Shown: positions 8,243 through 15,661 of the stretch, piece after piece | Layout of the letters: every line of letters begins with the position of its first letter | How positions within the stretch are numbered: the stretch's first letter is position 1 | From: JADKAV01 sp963818505 | GTDB lineage: Bacteria > Actinomycetota > Actinomycetes > S36-B12 > UBA10799 | Reading direction: 5' to 3' | Assembly: GCA_963818505.1 (NCBI GenBank) | Contig: CAWFSJ010000007.1 | Coordinates: 310,001-374,000, forward strand | DNA: 64,000 nt | Translations under genes and position numbers: made by a program | Notes under the pieces: generated by a model | What the model was told of the DNA's origin: nothing | What the model saw: the letters and a program-made list of their open reading frames with translations, nothing else | Databases searched by the model: none

Positions 8243-8820
8243 TCGAGGTCGTAACCAGCAAGGGGCCCGCGCGGTTCCTTGAGTACCCGGCGAGCAGGCC
8301 GCGCGCGACGCTCGTACTGGGCCACGGCGCTGGTGGGGGTGGGCTGGCCCCGGATCTGGAAGCGCTGGCTCTGGGTTTGCCGGATCTTGGGGTCTCGGTG
8401 CTGCTGCACGAGCAGCCATGGAAGGTGGCCGGCAAGAAGGTGGCTTCCGCCCCGCCTGTGCTGGATGCCGCGTGGATCGAGTCGCTGGCGGCCTTGGATG
8501 GTCCCTTTGTCGTCGGGGGCCGCTCGGCCGGCGCGCGTGTGGCCTGCCGCACGGCCGGCGTGACGGGGGCTTCGGCGGTCGTGGCGCTTGCATTTCCCCT
8601 GCACCCGCCCGGCAGACCGGAGCGCTCGCGGGCGTCGGAATTGAGCGTGGATGTGCCGCTGCTGGTGGTCCAAGGGCAGCGCGACCCCTTTGGCCGGCCT
8701 GAGGAGTTCCCGCCGGGGCTGGATCTGGTGGCTGTGCCCGGTGACCACTCCTTGAGACAGGGCTTGGACCAGGTGGTGGTGGCGGTGTCGGGCTTCCTCG
8801 GCGGGAATGCCGCAGCGTAA
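8239..8820 (+). CDS. small alpha/beta hydrolase, dienelactone hydrolase/KANL3-Tex30-like
   Basis: A 193-residue hydrolase with start ATG overlapping the SRAP gene stop. Features of the fold are the oxyanion region 'LVLGHGAGGG', the nucleophile elbow 'GGRSAGARVA' (GxSxG), the acid region 'LLVVQGQRDPFG' (Asp) and the catalytic His in 'PGDHSLRQG'. The family is annotated as a putative hydrolase of unknown substrate (KANL3/Tex30 group). Co-translation with the SRAP protein may indicate a functional link, but this is inferred from overlap alone. Confidence 0.83.
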   Translation: MIEVVTSKGPARFLEYPASRPRATLVLGHGAGGGGLAPDLEALALGLPDLGVSVLLHEQPWKVAGKKVASAPPVLDAAWIESLAALDGPFVVGGRSAGARVACRTAGVTGASAVVALAFPLHPPGRPERSRASELSVDVPLLVVQGQRDPFGRPEEFPPGLDLVAVPGDHSLRQGLDQVVVAVSGFLGGNAAA

Positions 8821-8858
8821 TCGGGTGTTTACGCGTTGAAGCACACGCGGAGGTGGGA

Positions 8859-9509
8859 ATGCTCCTTCTGGACGACCCGAGGACCATCGTCGACGGAGTC
8901 GGCGCACTAGGCTCTCGAATCATGGCGGACAGCGAGGTCGAACTGGCTGAGCGTTTCGAGGCGGAGGTCATTCCACTGCTCGACACGCTCTACGCCGGCG
9001 CCCTGCGCATGGCCCGCAACCCCGACGACGCCAGTGATCTGGTCCAGGAAACCGTTGAACGGGCGTTCAAGGGGTTCAAGTCCTACACCCCGGGGACGAA
9101 CCTGCGGGCGTGGCTGTTCCGGATCATGACCAACGCGTACATCAACACCTACCGCAAGAAGCAGCGCCAGCCCCAGCAGTCCTCAGCAGATGACGTCGAG
9201 GACTGGCAGATGGCCCGGGCGGCCTCCCACACAGCCGGGGGTCTGCGTTCGGCCGAGGCCGAGGCGCTTGACCGGTTACCCGATTCCGACGTCAAGGACG
9301 CGCTGGCATCCATCGGTGAGGACTACCGCCTCGCGGTCTATTACGCCGATGTCGAAGGTTTCGCCTACAAGGAGATCGCCGAGATCATGGGCACTCCGGT
9401 GGGTACGGTGATGTCGCGACTGCACCGGGGCCGGCGCCAATTGCGCGAACGACTCGAGGACTACGCGACCAACCGAGGATTCATCCCGAACCAAGGGGAG
9501 GGGTCATGA
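8859..9509 (+). CDS. sigR: ECF RNA polymerase sigma factor SigR/SigH (thiol-oxidative stress)
   Basis: A group 4 sigma factor. Region 2 spans 'FEAEVIPLLDTLYAGALRM' to 'TNLRAWLFRIMTNAYINTYR', and region 4 includes 'YYADVEGFAYKEIAEIMGTP' and 'GTVMSRLHRGRRQLRERL'. It is very close to mycobacterial SigH and Streptomyces SigR, which direct thioredoxin and proteostasis genes under disulfide stress. I chose ATG 8859 (216 residues) because GGAGG lies 5 bases upstream. GTG 8853 and ATG 8922 are in-frame alternatives; the latter gives the shorter MADSEVEL start. Its stop overlaps rsrA (ATGA), the usual sigma/anti-sigma coupling. Confidence 0.93.
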   Translation: MLLLDDPRTIVDGVGALGSRIMADSEVELAERFEAEVIPLLDTLYAGALRMARNPDDASDLVQETVERAFKGFKSYTPGTNLRAWLFRIMTNAYINTYRKKQRQPQQSSADDVEDWQMARAASHTAGGLRSAEAEALDRLPDSDVKDALASIGEDYRLAVYYADVEGFAYKEIAEIMGTPVGTVMSRLHRGRRQLRERLEDYATNRGFIPNQGEGS

Positions 9510-9769
9510 ACGCTGGCGGTTGCGCTGACCCGCGTGGGTGCGATGACACCACCAAGCACCTGTACGAGTACCAGCACCACGAGCTCGACGCCGAGGCCTA
9601 CGAGCGCATCAAGGAGCACTTGCTGAGTTGTGCGCACTGCCGGGACCTGTACCAGGAGGAAGAGGTCATCCGTCAGCGCGTCAAGGCATGCGCATGCGAG
9701 GCAGCCCCCGAGCAGTTGCGCCTACGGGTTGTTTCCTGGATCGCCACGTTCCGCACGACCAGCGGCTGA
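9506..9769 (+). CDS. rsrA: zinc-binding redox-sensing anti-sigma factor RsrA (RshA)
   Basis: An 87-residue zinc-associated anti-sigma protein. The HxxxCxxC motif is at H38-C42-C45, with further Cys at 6, 12, 62 and 64, matching the ligand/disulfide pattern of RsrA. In the family, oxidation forms a disulfide, ejects zinc and frees SigR. Translation is coupled to sigR through the ATGA overlap, which helps keep the pair stoichiometric. Confidence 0.92.
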   Translation: MNAGGCADPRGCDDTTKHLYEYQHHELDAEAYERIKEHLLSCAHCRDLYQEEEVIRQRVKACACEAAPEQLRLRVVSWIATFRTTSG

Positions 9770-9773
9770 AGCC

Positions 9774-9848
9774 TCAGGCGTTTGGACGCCGACCGTGGTT
9801 GGAGTTGCTCTTCTTACGTGCACGACGCTTGCGACCGCGCTTGCTCAT
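9774..9848 (-). CDS. 50S ribosomal protein bL37 (AURKAIP1/COX24 domain), 24 residues
   Basis: A complete 24-codon gene. The product starts 'MSKRGRKRRARKKSN' and ends 'HGRRPNA', the highly basic pattern of the actinobacterial bL37 protein (AURKAIP1/COX24 family) seen on mycobacterial 50S subunits. An AGGAG sits six bases before the ATG and overlaps the stop of the upstream gene at 9857, so the two are probably coupled. It is convergent with rsrA, only 4 bases away. Standard gene callers usually miss it because of its size. Confidence 0.9.
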   Translation of the reverse strand: MSKRGRKRRARKKSNSNHGRRPNA

Positions 9849-9856
9849 GGTGGCTC

Positions 9857-10312
9857 CTAACTATTGAGTCGGCGATTGAGTGCGCTGAGCACCGATCGGG
9901 CCAGCGCGTCCTCCACATCACCTCTTACTAGTGCAGATCCTACGAGGGGCTGGTGCTGCCCCGACGCATCGGGGAACTCCACGACGGTGACAGCCACCGT
10001 TCGCCCCGGGATCGTGATCACCTGAGAGCTCTCCAGATCCACATCGTCGGGCAGCAGGTTGGCCAGCGCGGACAAGGTGGCTGAGGCGATGGTTCGCTCC
10101 CGGTCGCCATCGTGGCGGGTGACGGTTCCAGTCATGGATCGACCCCGCAGCGTCAAAGTGGCTGTGGCGGTGACCTCAGTTCCAGATCGCTTGACCGTGA
10201 TCGCGGTGAGCGCCGGCCTGGGGGTGCCGAGCGGCAACGGATCGTCGGCCGGGTCGTTCTGATGGTGCCTCCCGGGCGTCTGGATCACCCTTGTCACACT
10301 AGTGCCGGTCAT
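9857..10312 (-). CDS. conserved hypothetical protein upstream of bL37
   Basis: A 151-residue protein of no recognised domain. The first ~35 residues are Pro/His-rich and probably disordered. The rest alternates beta-like Thr/Val segments ('GTEVTATATLTLRGRSMTG', 'QVITIPGRTVAVTVVEFP') with a C-terminal helix ('DALARSVLSALNRRL'), suggesting a small alpha/beta fold. There is no signal peptide or membrane segment. Start ATG at 10312. The co-directional coupling with bL37 hints at a housekeeping or translation-associated role, but that is speculation. Confidence 0.7.
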   Translation of the reverse strand: MTGTSVTRVIQTPGRHHQNDPADDPLPLGTPRPALTAITVKRSGTEVTATATLTLRGRSMTGTVTRHDGDRERTIASATLSALANLLPDDVDLESSQVITIPGRTVAVTVVEFPDASGQHQPLVGSALVRGDVEDALARSVLSALNRRLNS

Positions 10313-10353
10313 TGCCGCTCAACCGTAACGCGCGACATGACGAAGAAATCAAC

Positions 10354-11448
10354 GTGGAACTGAATCGTCGTGCGGCCGTCGAGCCGTATCTGCGCGCCCT
10401 GACCGAGTGCAGTGGGTCCGACCTGCACATAAAGGCCGGCGTCGTCCCCCGCGTCCGCATTGACGGCACGCTGCGTCCCCTGCGTAGCGAACCGCTGTCT
10501 GAAACGGACACCGACCAGATGCTGTCCGAGATCATCCGGGCCGACCTTGTCGAGGAGTTCGCTGCGACCGGCGAGGCCGACTTCGCGCTGATGCTCGACG
10601 GTGTGGGGCGATTCCGCGTCAACGCTTTCAGGCAGCGGGGCCACGTCGGGATCGTCTTCAGGCGCGTGGCGATCGGTGCACCAGCGCTGGAGTCGCTGGG
10701 CCTGCCCGAAGCCGTGTCCGCGTTGGCGTTGCAGCCGCGGGGCTTGATCCTCGTCACCGGCCCGACCGGCTCGGGCAAGAGCACCACTTCCGCGGGCATG
10801 ATCGACGAGATCAACCGGTACCGCGACGTCCACGTGGTCACCATTGAGGACCCGATCGAGATCATCCACCACGACAAGCGGGCCTTGATCAACCAGCGTG
10901 AGGTGCGCATCGACACCGCCGACTTCAAGGTGGCCATGCGTGCTGCCATGCGACAGGACCCCGATGTGATCCAGATCGGGGAGATGCGCGATGTGGAGAC
11001 GGTTCATGCCGGTTTGAGTGCGGCCGAGACCGGGCACTTGGTCCTGTCCACCCTGCACACGGTTGATGCCCAGGAGACGATCAACCGCGTCATCGACTTC
11101 TTCCCGCCGCACGAGCAGCAGCAGATCCGGCTTTCGCTGGCTGGGGCCTTGCGCGGCATCTTGTGCCAACGGCTCATACCCAGGGCCGACGGCAAGGGGC
11201 GCTGCGTGGCGATGGAGGTGTGCATCAACACCGGCCGCGTGGCCGACGCGATCGTTGACAGGGCCAAGTCCGGGACCATCACGTCCTTGATCGCCGAAGG
11301 GCGCTTCTACGGGATGCAGACCTTCGACCAGCACCTCGTGGACCTCTACCGCAGCCAGACGATCACTTTGGAAGAGGCAATGGCCGGCTCGAGCAGCCCA
11401 CACGACCTCGAGGTGGAGTTGCGCCGGTTGGGCCTCGTGGCGAGTTGA
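10354..11448 (+). CDS. pilT: type IV pilus retraction ATPase PilT-like
   Basis: A hexameric secretion-type ATPase. The N-terminal PilT domain begins 'SGSDLHIKAGVVPRVRIDG'. Walker A is 'GPTGSGKST', the Asp box is 'VTIEDPIEIIHHDKRALINQ', Walker B lies in 'DPDVIQIGEMRD' and the His box in 'HLVLSTLHTVDAQETINR'. This is the PilT/PilU branch rather than an assembly ATPase. I prefer the GTG at 10354 because the family N-terminus starts there; an in-frame TTG exists at 10312. No other pilus gene is in the window, so it stands alone here. It starts 41 bases from the divergent gene at 10312. Confidence 0.88.
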   Translation: MELNRRAAVEPYLRALTECSGSDLHIKAGVVPRVRIDGTLRPLRSEPLSETDTDQMLSEIIRADLVEEFAATGEADFALMLDGVGRFRVNAFRQRGHVGIVFRRVAIGAPALESLGLPEAVSALALQPRGLILVTGPTGSGKSTTSAGMIDEINRYRDVHVVTIEDPIEIIHHDKRALINQREVRIDTADFKVAMRAAMRQDPDVIQIGEMRDVETVHAGLSAAETGHLVLSTLHTVDAQETINRVIDFFPPHEQQQIRLSLAGALRGILCQRLIPRADGKGRCVAMEVCINTGRVADAIVDRAKSGTITSLIAEGRFYGMQTFDQHLVDLYRSQTITLEEAMAGSSSPHDLEVELRRLGLVAS

Positions 11449-11485
11449 GCAGGCGGGGGCGCCCTGGTCGCCGGACGGGCCTCCC

Positions 11486-11555
11486 GGTTAGAGGTTGTGC
11501 TGTTGGTTAGCGAATCCACGCGTTGTTTCGCTAACCAGGACCACAACCTCTAACC
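11486..11555. terminator. long imperfect hairpin between convergent pilT and bsaP, likely bidirectional terminator
   Basis: Arms 11486-11514 and 11527-11555 pair over 29 bases, with 14 perfect pairs, a 4-base mismatch bubble, then 11 perfect pairs around a 12-base loop. It sits between the ends of two genes that face each other, the expected place for a two-way terminator. There is no T-tract, which is usual in high-GC actinobacteria. The word 'ggttag' occurs twice within each arm, so the hairpin may have arisen by local duplication. Confidence 0.65.
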
Positions 11556-11583
11556 AACGACCTCCTGACGCGGGCAGGGGCCT

Positions 11584-11742
11584 TCAGCCCTCGATCACCC
11601 CGTGCCGCGAGCACTTGGCCTGCCAGCCGGACGGGGTCACCTGCACGATCATCCGGCGGCCACATTCGGCGCAGAAACGAGGCGGTTCCAAGGGCTGGTC
11701 ACAGTCATGGCCCGGGACTCCGCAAACGGGGCAGTACGACAC
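11584..11742 (-). CDS. bsaP: biotin synthase auxiliary protein BsaP
   Basis: A 52-residue protein with start GTG at 11742; an in-frame TAG four codons upstream rules out a longer form. It carries seven Cys: two CxxC pairs ('YCPVC' and 'FCAEC'), a Cys at residue 14 and a Cys in 'AKCSRHG'. The core 'LEPPRFCAECGRRMIVQV' followed by 'TPSGW' is the signature I know from BsaP, the small Fe-S protein required for BioB activity in mycobacteria. It lies about 2.2 kb downstream of bioB on the same strand rather than next to it, and starts 35 bases from the divergent thioesterase gene. Confidence 0.85.
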   Translation of the reverse strand: MSYCPVCGVPGHDCDQPLEPPRFCAECGRRMIVQVTPSGWQAKCSRHGVIEG

Positions 11743-11777
11743 GCCTTCAGGCTAACCATGGCCGTAATCTGACGTGC

Positions 11778-12212
11778 ATGGAGATCTCGGTGGGGCAGAC
11801 CGCGACGGTTGTCAGGACGGTCACCGAAACGGATACAGCCAAGGCCGTCGGCAGTGGTGACATGGCGGTGTTGGGAACCCCGATCCTGCTCGCCTGGATG
11901 GAGGCCGCGACCATCGAGATCACCGGTGCAACCGAAGCCGAATCCACCGTCGGCACCCGGGTCGGTCTGGACCACTTACGTCCCAGCGCGGTCGGGGCCG
12001 AGGTCACATGCAAGGCAGCCGTGGCCGAAGTCGATGCCGCGATGATCACCTTCAAGGTCGAGGCCACGCAGAAGCACAACGGTCAGGACGTGCTCATCGC
12101 ACGGGGGGTGATCACGCGGGCGGTCGTCCAGCGTGAACGCTTCCTGGCCAAACTGGACCGGCGGGCTACAGACCGGTTGTTGCGCGAGGGTAAGCAATCT
12201 CCGGGTCAGTGA
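11778..12212 (+). CDS. hotdog thioesterase, fluoroacetyl-CoA thioesterase (FlK)-like
   Basis: A 144-residue hotdog-fold protein. FlK-type catalytic positions are visible: Thr34 and Glu42 ('LGTPILLAWMEAA', the same eight-residue spacing as T42/E50 in FlK) and a His in 'GLDHLRPSAVG'. Such proteins hydrolyse acyl-CoA thioesters; most homologues are not fluoroacetate-specific, so I call it a general acyl-CoA thioesterase. The 3' end overlaps the convergent TPP-enzyme gene by 47 bases. Confidence 0.85.
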   Translation: MEISVGQTATVVRTVTETDTAKAVGSGDMAVLGTPILLAWMEAATIEITGATEAESTVGTRVGLDHLRPSAVGAEVTCKAAVAEVDAAMITFKVEATQKHNGQDVLIARGVITRAVVQRERFLAKLDRRATDRLLREGKQSPGQ

Positions 12213-13851
12213 GCACGTTGACCAAGTAGGGCACCGCCGCATCGAACGCCCGCTCGAGCGCCGGACCGATCTGGTCAGGGTCGGTGACGGTTTCGCCGGC
12301 CCCACCCAATGCGCTGACCACCTCGTCGTAGCGGGTTCCCTGCTGAAGGTCGGCGGCGACGTCGTACTGGTGCAGCAACCGCATCGGGTGCTTCTCAAGA
12401 CCCCACGCGCTGTTGTTACCCACCACCATCACAACCGGCAGGTCCTGGCGCACCAACGTGTCCACATCCATGAGGCTGAAACCCGCCGCGCCGTCACCGA
12501 GCAGCAGCACGGTCTGCGAGGAGGGCTTGGCGATCGCCGCAGCCATCGCATAGCCCAACCCCGTGCCCAGGCACCCGTACGGGCCGGGGTCGAGCCAGTG
12601 TCCGGGCTGCTTGGGTTCGATGAACTTGCCCGCGAAACTGACGAAGTCCCCGCCGTCGCCGATGACCACGCTGTCGTCGGCGAGGCGCTTGTTGAGTTCG
12701 CCATAGATGCGCCCGGGGTGGATCGGGTCGAGCGTGCTGCCGAGGATCTCGGCGTCGGCGGCGACTGCGGCCGACGCAGCGTCCTGCAGGCCGGTGAGCC
12801 AATCCGCGCGCTCGCGGTGCTGCGGGTGGGACTGCCAGGCGGCCGTGATCGCGTCCAGAGTCTGACCCAAAGCGCCGGCAACCCAGGCGGTGGGTTCGGC
12901 GCGCCGGGACACCTGATCGGGGTGATCCACGATGTGAACGACCCGAGCGGGAGCCTCGGCCGGCCCGAACTTGCCGTATCCGAGCCGGAAGTCCAATGGC
13001 GTTCCCACGACAACCACGAGGTCGGCGTTCTTCAAAGCCTGTGACCTGGCCCGCGTGACCAGTAACGGGTGGCCGCTGGCAACCACACCGCGGCCCATGC
13101 CATTCGGGATCACGGGCAGCGCAAGTGTCGTCGCCAGACGCACGGCCGCGTCCTCGGCGAAGTCGTTCCACACGTCCGAGCCGAGGATCAGCACGGGACG
13201 TTCAGCACCTGCCAGCAGCCCGGCCACCTGGGCGACGGCGTCGGGGTCCGGGCTGCGGTCGGGATCGGTGTGACGGACCGGGTCTGGTGCGTCCACGGGC
13301 GCGTAGAAGATGTCCATGGGCACGTCGAGGAAGGCCGGCCCGCGGTGAGCCGTTGTGGCTGCTTCGAACGCGGCCGCGGTCATCGCGCCGATCTGGGCGG
13401 CGTCGTGAGCGGTTGCCGCGCTCTTGGTCACACTCGACACCACGGGGACGTGGTCCATCTCCTGCAAGGCGCCCAAGCCCCAGCGGAAGTCCGGCGAGCG
13501 CCCGCCCATGACGACCATGGGCACAGAGTTGAACCAGGCGCTGGTCAGGCCGCTGACGGCGTTGGTCACACCGGGTCCGGCAGTGACCGCGGCGAACCCT
13601 GGGGTCCGCGTCAGTTTCGCGGTGGCCTCGGCGGCGAACACGGCTGTGGCCTCGTGGCGCACATCGACCAGGCGGATGGGCCCGGTGCGTTCGGCAGTCT
13701 GGGAATCGCCGGCGGCATCAACTCGTTCCTTGCCGCCGACCGCGGCGTCGAACAGCGGGAAGATGTGGGCGCCGGACAGCGTGAACAAAGTCTGCACGCC
13801 ATAGGCCTGTGCTGCGGAGATGGCGTGCCAGCCGCCGTGTCCGCTGGTCAT
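12166..13851 (-). CDS. thiamine-pyrophosphate enzyme, acetolactate synthase/2-hydroxyacyl-CoA lyase-like
   Basis: A 561-residue three-domain TPP enzyme. The PYR domain has the catalytic Glu in 'VDVRHEATAVFAAEA' and 'TAGPGVTNAVSG'. The central domain is around residues 195-330 ('RPVLILGSDVWNDFAEDAA'). The PP domain has the GDG...NN cofactor motif ('LLGDGAAGFSLMDVDTL' to 'VVGNNSAWG'). It resembles actinobacterial large-subunit acetolactate-synthase-like proteins (IlvG type); no small subunit is nearby, so valine/isoleucine synthesis is not assured. It is translationally coupled to the upstream 29-residue ORF by TGATG and appears to be the last gene of the biotin operon. Confidence 0.83.
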   Translation of the reverse strand: MTSGHGGWHAISAAQAYGVQTLFTLSGAHIFPLFDAAVGGKERVDAAGDSQTAERTGPIRLVDVRHEATAVFAAEATAKLTRTPGFAAVTAGPGVTNAVSGLTSAWFNSVPMVVMGGRSPDFRWGLGALQEMDHVPVVSSVTKSAATAHDAAQIGAMTAAAFEAATTAHRGPAFLDVPMDIFYAPVDAPDPVRHTDPDRSPDPDAVAQVAGLLAGAERPVLILGSDVWNDFAEDAAVRLATTLALPVIPNGMGRGVVASGHPLLVTRARSQALKNADLVVVVGTPLDFRLGYGKFGPAEAPARVVHIVDHPDQVSRRAEPTAWVAGALGQTLDAITAAWQSHPQHRERADWLTGLQDAASAAVAADAEILGSTLDPIHPGRIYGELNKRLADDSVVIGDGGDFVSFAGKFIEPKQPGHWLDPGPYGCLGTGLGYAMAAAIAKPSSQTVLLLGDGAAGFSLMDVDTLVRQDLPVVMVVGNNSAWGLEKHPMRLLHQYDVAADLQQGTRYDEVVSALGGAGETVTDPDQIGPALERAFDAAVPYLVNVLTDPEIAYPRATTGL

Positions 13852-13940
13852 CAGAAGAGTCCGATCAGGATGCCCCAGACGAGGCCGACAATGAGCAGGA
13901 TCGCGACGACGGCCACCACTGGGCCTTTGACGTTCATCAT
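13851..13940 (-). CDS. 29-residue single-helix membrane microprotein
   Basis: A complete short gene: Shine-Dalgarno AAGGAA lies eight bases before the ATG and overlaps the bioB stop (TAAGGAA). The stop overlaps the start of the TPP-enzyme gene (TGATG). The product begins 'MMNVKGP', followed by about 20 purely hydrophobic residues ('VVAVVAILLIVGLVWGILI') and 'GLF', i.e. one transmembrane helix with a short N-terminus. I do not recognise it. The overlaps at both ends strongly suggest it is translated and couples bioB to the next gene. Confidence 0.7.
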   Translation of the reverse strand: MMNVKGPVVAVVAILLIVGLVWGILIGLF

Positions 13941-13952
13941 GGTGAGGGTTCC

Positions 13953-14954
13953 TTACAGGGAGTCGGACAGGGCCTTGATGGGCATGTTGAGCTCGGTGAG
14001 CAGTTCGAGGTCGTCGTCGGCAGAACGGCCCAGGGTGGTCAGGTAGTTACCGACGATAACGGCGTTGATCCCGCCGAGCAGACCGTCGCGCGTACCCGGG
14101 TCGCCGAGGGTCAGTTCGCGGCCTCCCGCGTAGCGCAGGATGGTCCGCGGCAGGGCCAGCCGGAACGCCGCAATGGTGCGCAACGCGTCGGCCGAACTCA
14201 TCACCGGCTGGTCGGCGAAGGGCGTACCCGGTCGGGGGTTCAGGAAGTTCAAAGGCACCTCGTGCGGCTCGAGCTGTGCCAGTTGGGCGGCGAACTCGGC
14301 ACGCTGCTCCAGACTCTCGCCCATGCCGACGATGCCGCCGCAGCAGACTTCCATGCCGGAGTCGGCGATCATGCGCAGGGTGTCCCACCGCTCGTCCCAG
14401 GTGTGGGTGGTGACGACGTGCGGGAAGTAGGACTTGGCGGTCTCGAGGTTGTGGTTGTAGCGGTGGATGCCCATCGCCTTGAGTTCCTCGACCTGTTCTC
14501 GGGTGAGGATCCCGAGGCTGGCGGCGACGTTGATGTCGACCGCGGCTTTGATGGCTCGGACCGCCTCGGACATCTGGCTCATCAGCTTCTCGTCCGGGCC
14601 GCGCACGGCGGCCACGATGCAGAACTCGCTGGCACCGGTCGCGGCGGTCTGCTTGGCTGCGTCCACCAGTCCGGGGATGTCCAGCCAGGCGGCGCGCACT
14701 GGAGATTCGAAGAGTCCGGATTGGGAGCAGAAGTGGCAGTCCTCGGGGCACCCACCGGTCTTCAGCGAGACGATGCCCTCGACCTCGACCTCAGGCCCGC
14801 ACCACTTCACTCGAACGCTGTGGGCGAGTTCCAGCAGGGCCGGGATGTCCTCGTCGGGCAGTTGCAGAACCTGCAGCACCTCGTCCTCGCGCAGGCCCTC
14901 GCCCGTCTCCAGGACCCGTTGGGCAGCGTCGCGCACCGTCACGTTCATGCTCAC
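13953..14954 (-). CDS. bioB: biotin synthase
   Basis: A radical SAM enzyme inserting sulfur into dethiobiotin. The SAM-cluster motif CxxxCxxC is at C69, C73 and C76 ('CPEDCHFCSQSG'). Further family landmarks are 'HRYNHNLETAKSYF', 'GGIVGMGESLEQRAEF', 'VPLNFLNPRPGTP' and 'GINAVIVGNYLTT'. Start GTG at 14954 overlaps the bioD stop (GTGA) behind an AAAGGAAC Shine-Dalgarno; ATG 14948 is an alternative. The enzyme likely needs the BsaP encoded at 11584-11742. Confidence 0.96.
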   Translation of the reverse strand: MSMNVTVRDAAQRVLETGEGLREDEVLQVLQLPDEDIPALLELAHSVRVKWCGPEVEVEGIVSLKTGGCPEDCHFCSQSGLFESPVRAAWLDIPGLVDAAKQTAATGASEFCIVAAVRGPDEKLMSQMSEAVRAIKAAVDINVAASLGILTREQVEELKAMGIHRYNHNLETAKSYFPHVVTTHTWDERWDTLRMIADSGMEVCCGGIVGMGESLEQRAEFAAQLAQLEPHEVPLNFLNPRPGTPFADQPVMSSADALRTIAAFRLALPRTILRYAGGRELTLGDPGTRDGLLGGINAVIVGNYLTTLGRSADDDLELLTELNMPIKALSDSL

Positions 14955-15661
14955 CTGTGTTCCTTTGCTCGTTCCACAAACCTATCCGCCTCGAACTGCC
15001 CGCCGAAGGCAGGGGACAGGCCCTCGCGGGCCACCCGCTCGAACTCCTCGGGAGTCAACCTGCCGATCTGTTCGGCAAGGATCCCCGCCAGCGGCTGACC
15101 GACCAGGGTGCGCAGGTCCTCGAGGTTGGTCCAATGCACCAGTTGCGGCTGTCGCGGCCATGCCCCGACCACCACCCCGGCCAGTTCGATGCCGCGAGCG
15201 TTCATGGCCTCCAACGTGAGCGCCGTGTGGTTCAGCGTGCCCAACTCGACGGTCGTGACCAGGACCGCTGGGGCCGCGATCTCCACGAGAAGGTCCGCGA
15301 AGGTCAGCACCGGGTCGTCACTGAGACGCACCAGCAGCCCGCCGGCGCCCTCCAGCAGAACCAGGTCGGCATCCGCCTCCTCTATGCCTTCGACGACCTC
15401 GGCGACCCCCAACGTCGGGATCCCACTGAGACGCGCGGCGGTGGCCGGCGCGAGCGGATCGGGGTAACGCACCAGTTCCATGGTCTCCACGTGGGGGACC
15501 AGCGCCTTGACGGCATCGACGTCGCCTGCCTCGTCGAGGCTCAGGCCGGTCTGCGCCGGCTTGAGGACCGTGACGACATCCGGGCACAAGGCGGCGATCG
15601 CAGCCGTGACGACCGTCTTGCCGACGTCGGTGCTCGTGCCGGTCACAGCGATGACACTCAT
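14951..15661 (-). CDS. bioD: ATP-dependent dethiobiotin synthetase
   Basis: It carboxylates 7,8-diaminopelargonate to dethiobiotin. The protein opens with the P-loop 'VTGTSTDVGKTVVTAAIA'; the conserved 'LKPAQTG' and 'LLEGAGGLLVRLSD' follow. The 236-residue length is normal. The start ATG at 15661 overlaps the bioF stop (ATGA); frame upstream of it lies inside bioF and is not part of the gene. Third gene of the operon bioA-bioF-bioD-bioB. Confidence 0.95.
   Translation of the reverse strand: MSVIAVTGTSTDVGKTVVTAAIAALCPDVVTVLKPAQTGLSLDEAGDVDAVKALVPHVETMELVRYPDPLAPATAARLSGIPTLGVAEVVEGIEEADADLVLLEGAGGLLVRLSDDPVLTFADLLVEIAAPAVLVTTVELGTLNHTALTLEAMNARGIELAGVVVGAWPRQPQLVHWTNLEDLRTLVGQPLAGILAEQIGRLTPEEFERVAREGLSPAFGGQFEADRFVERAKEHR

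Noticed and set aside
8856..8881. GGAAT at 8856-8860 as a SigR autoregulatory -35
   Set aside because: The expected GTT about 18-19 bases downstream is absent (GAG found), and the GGAAT falls inside the probable start-codon region.
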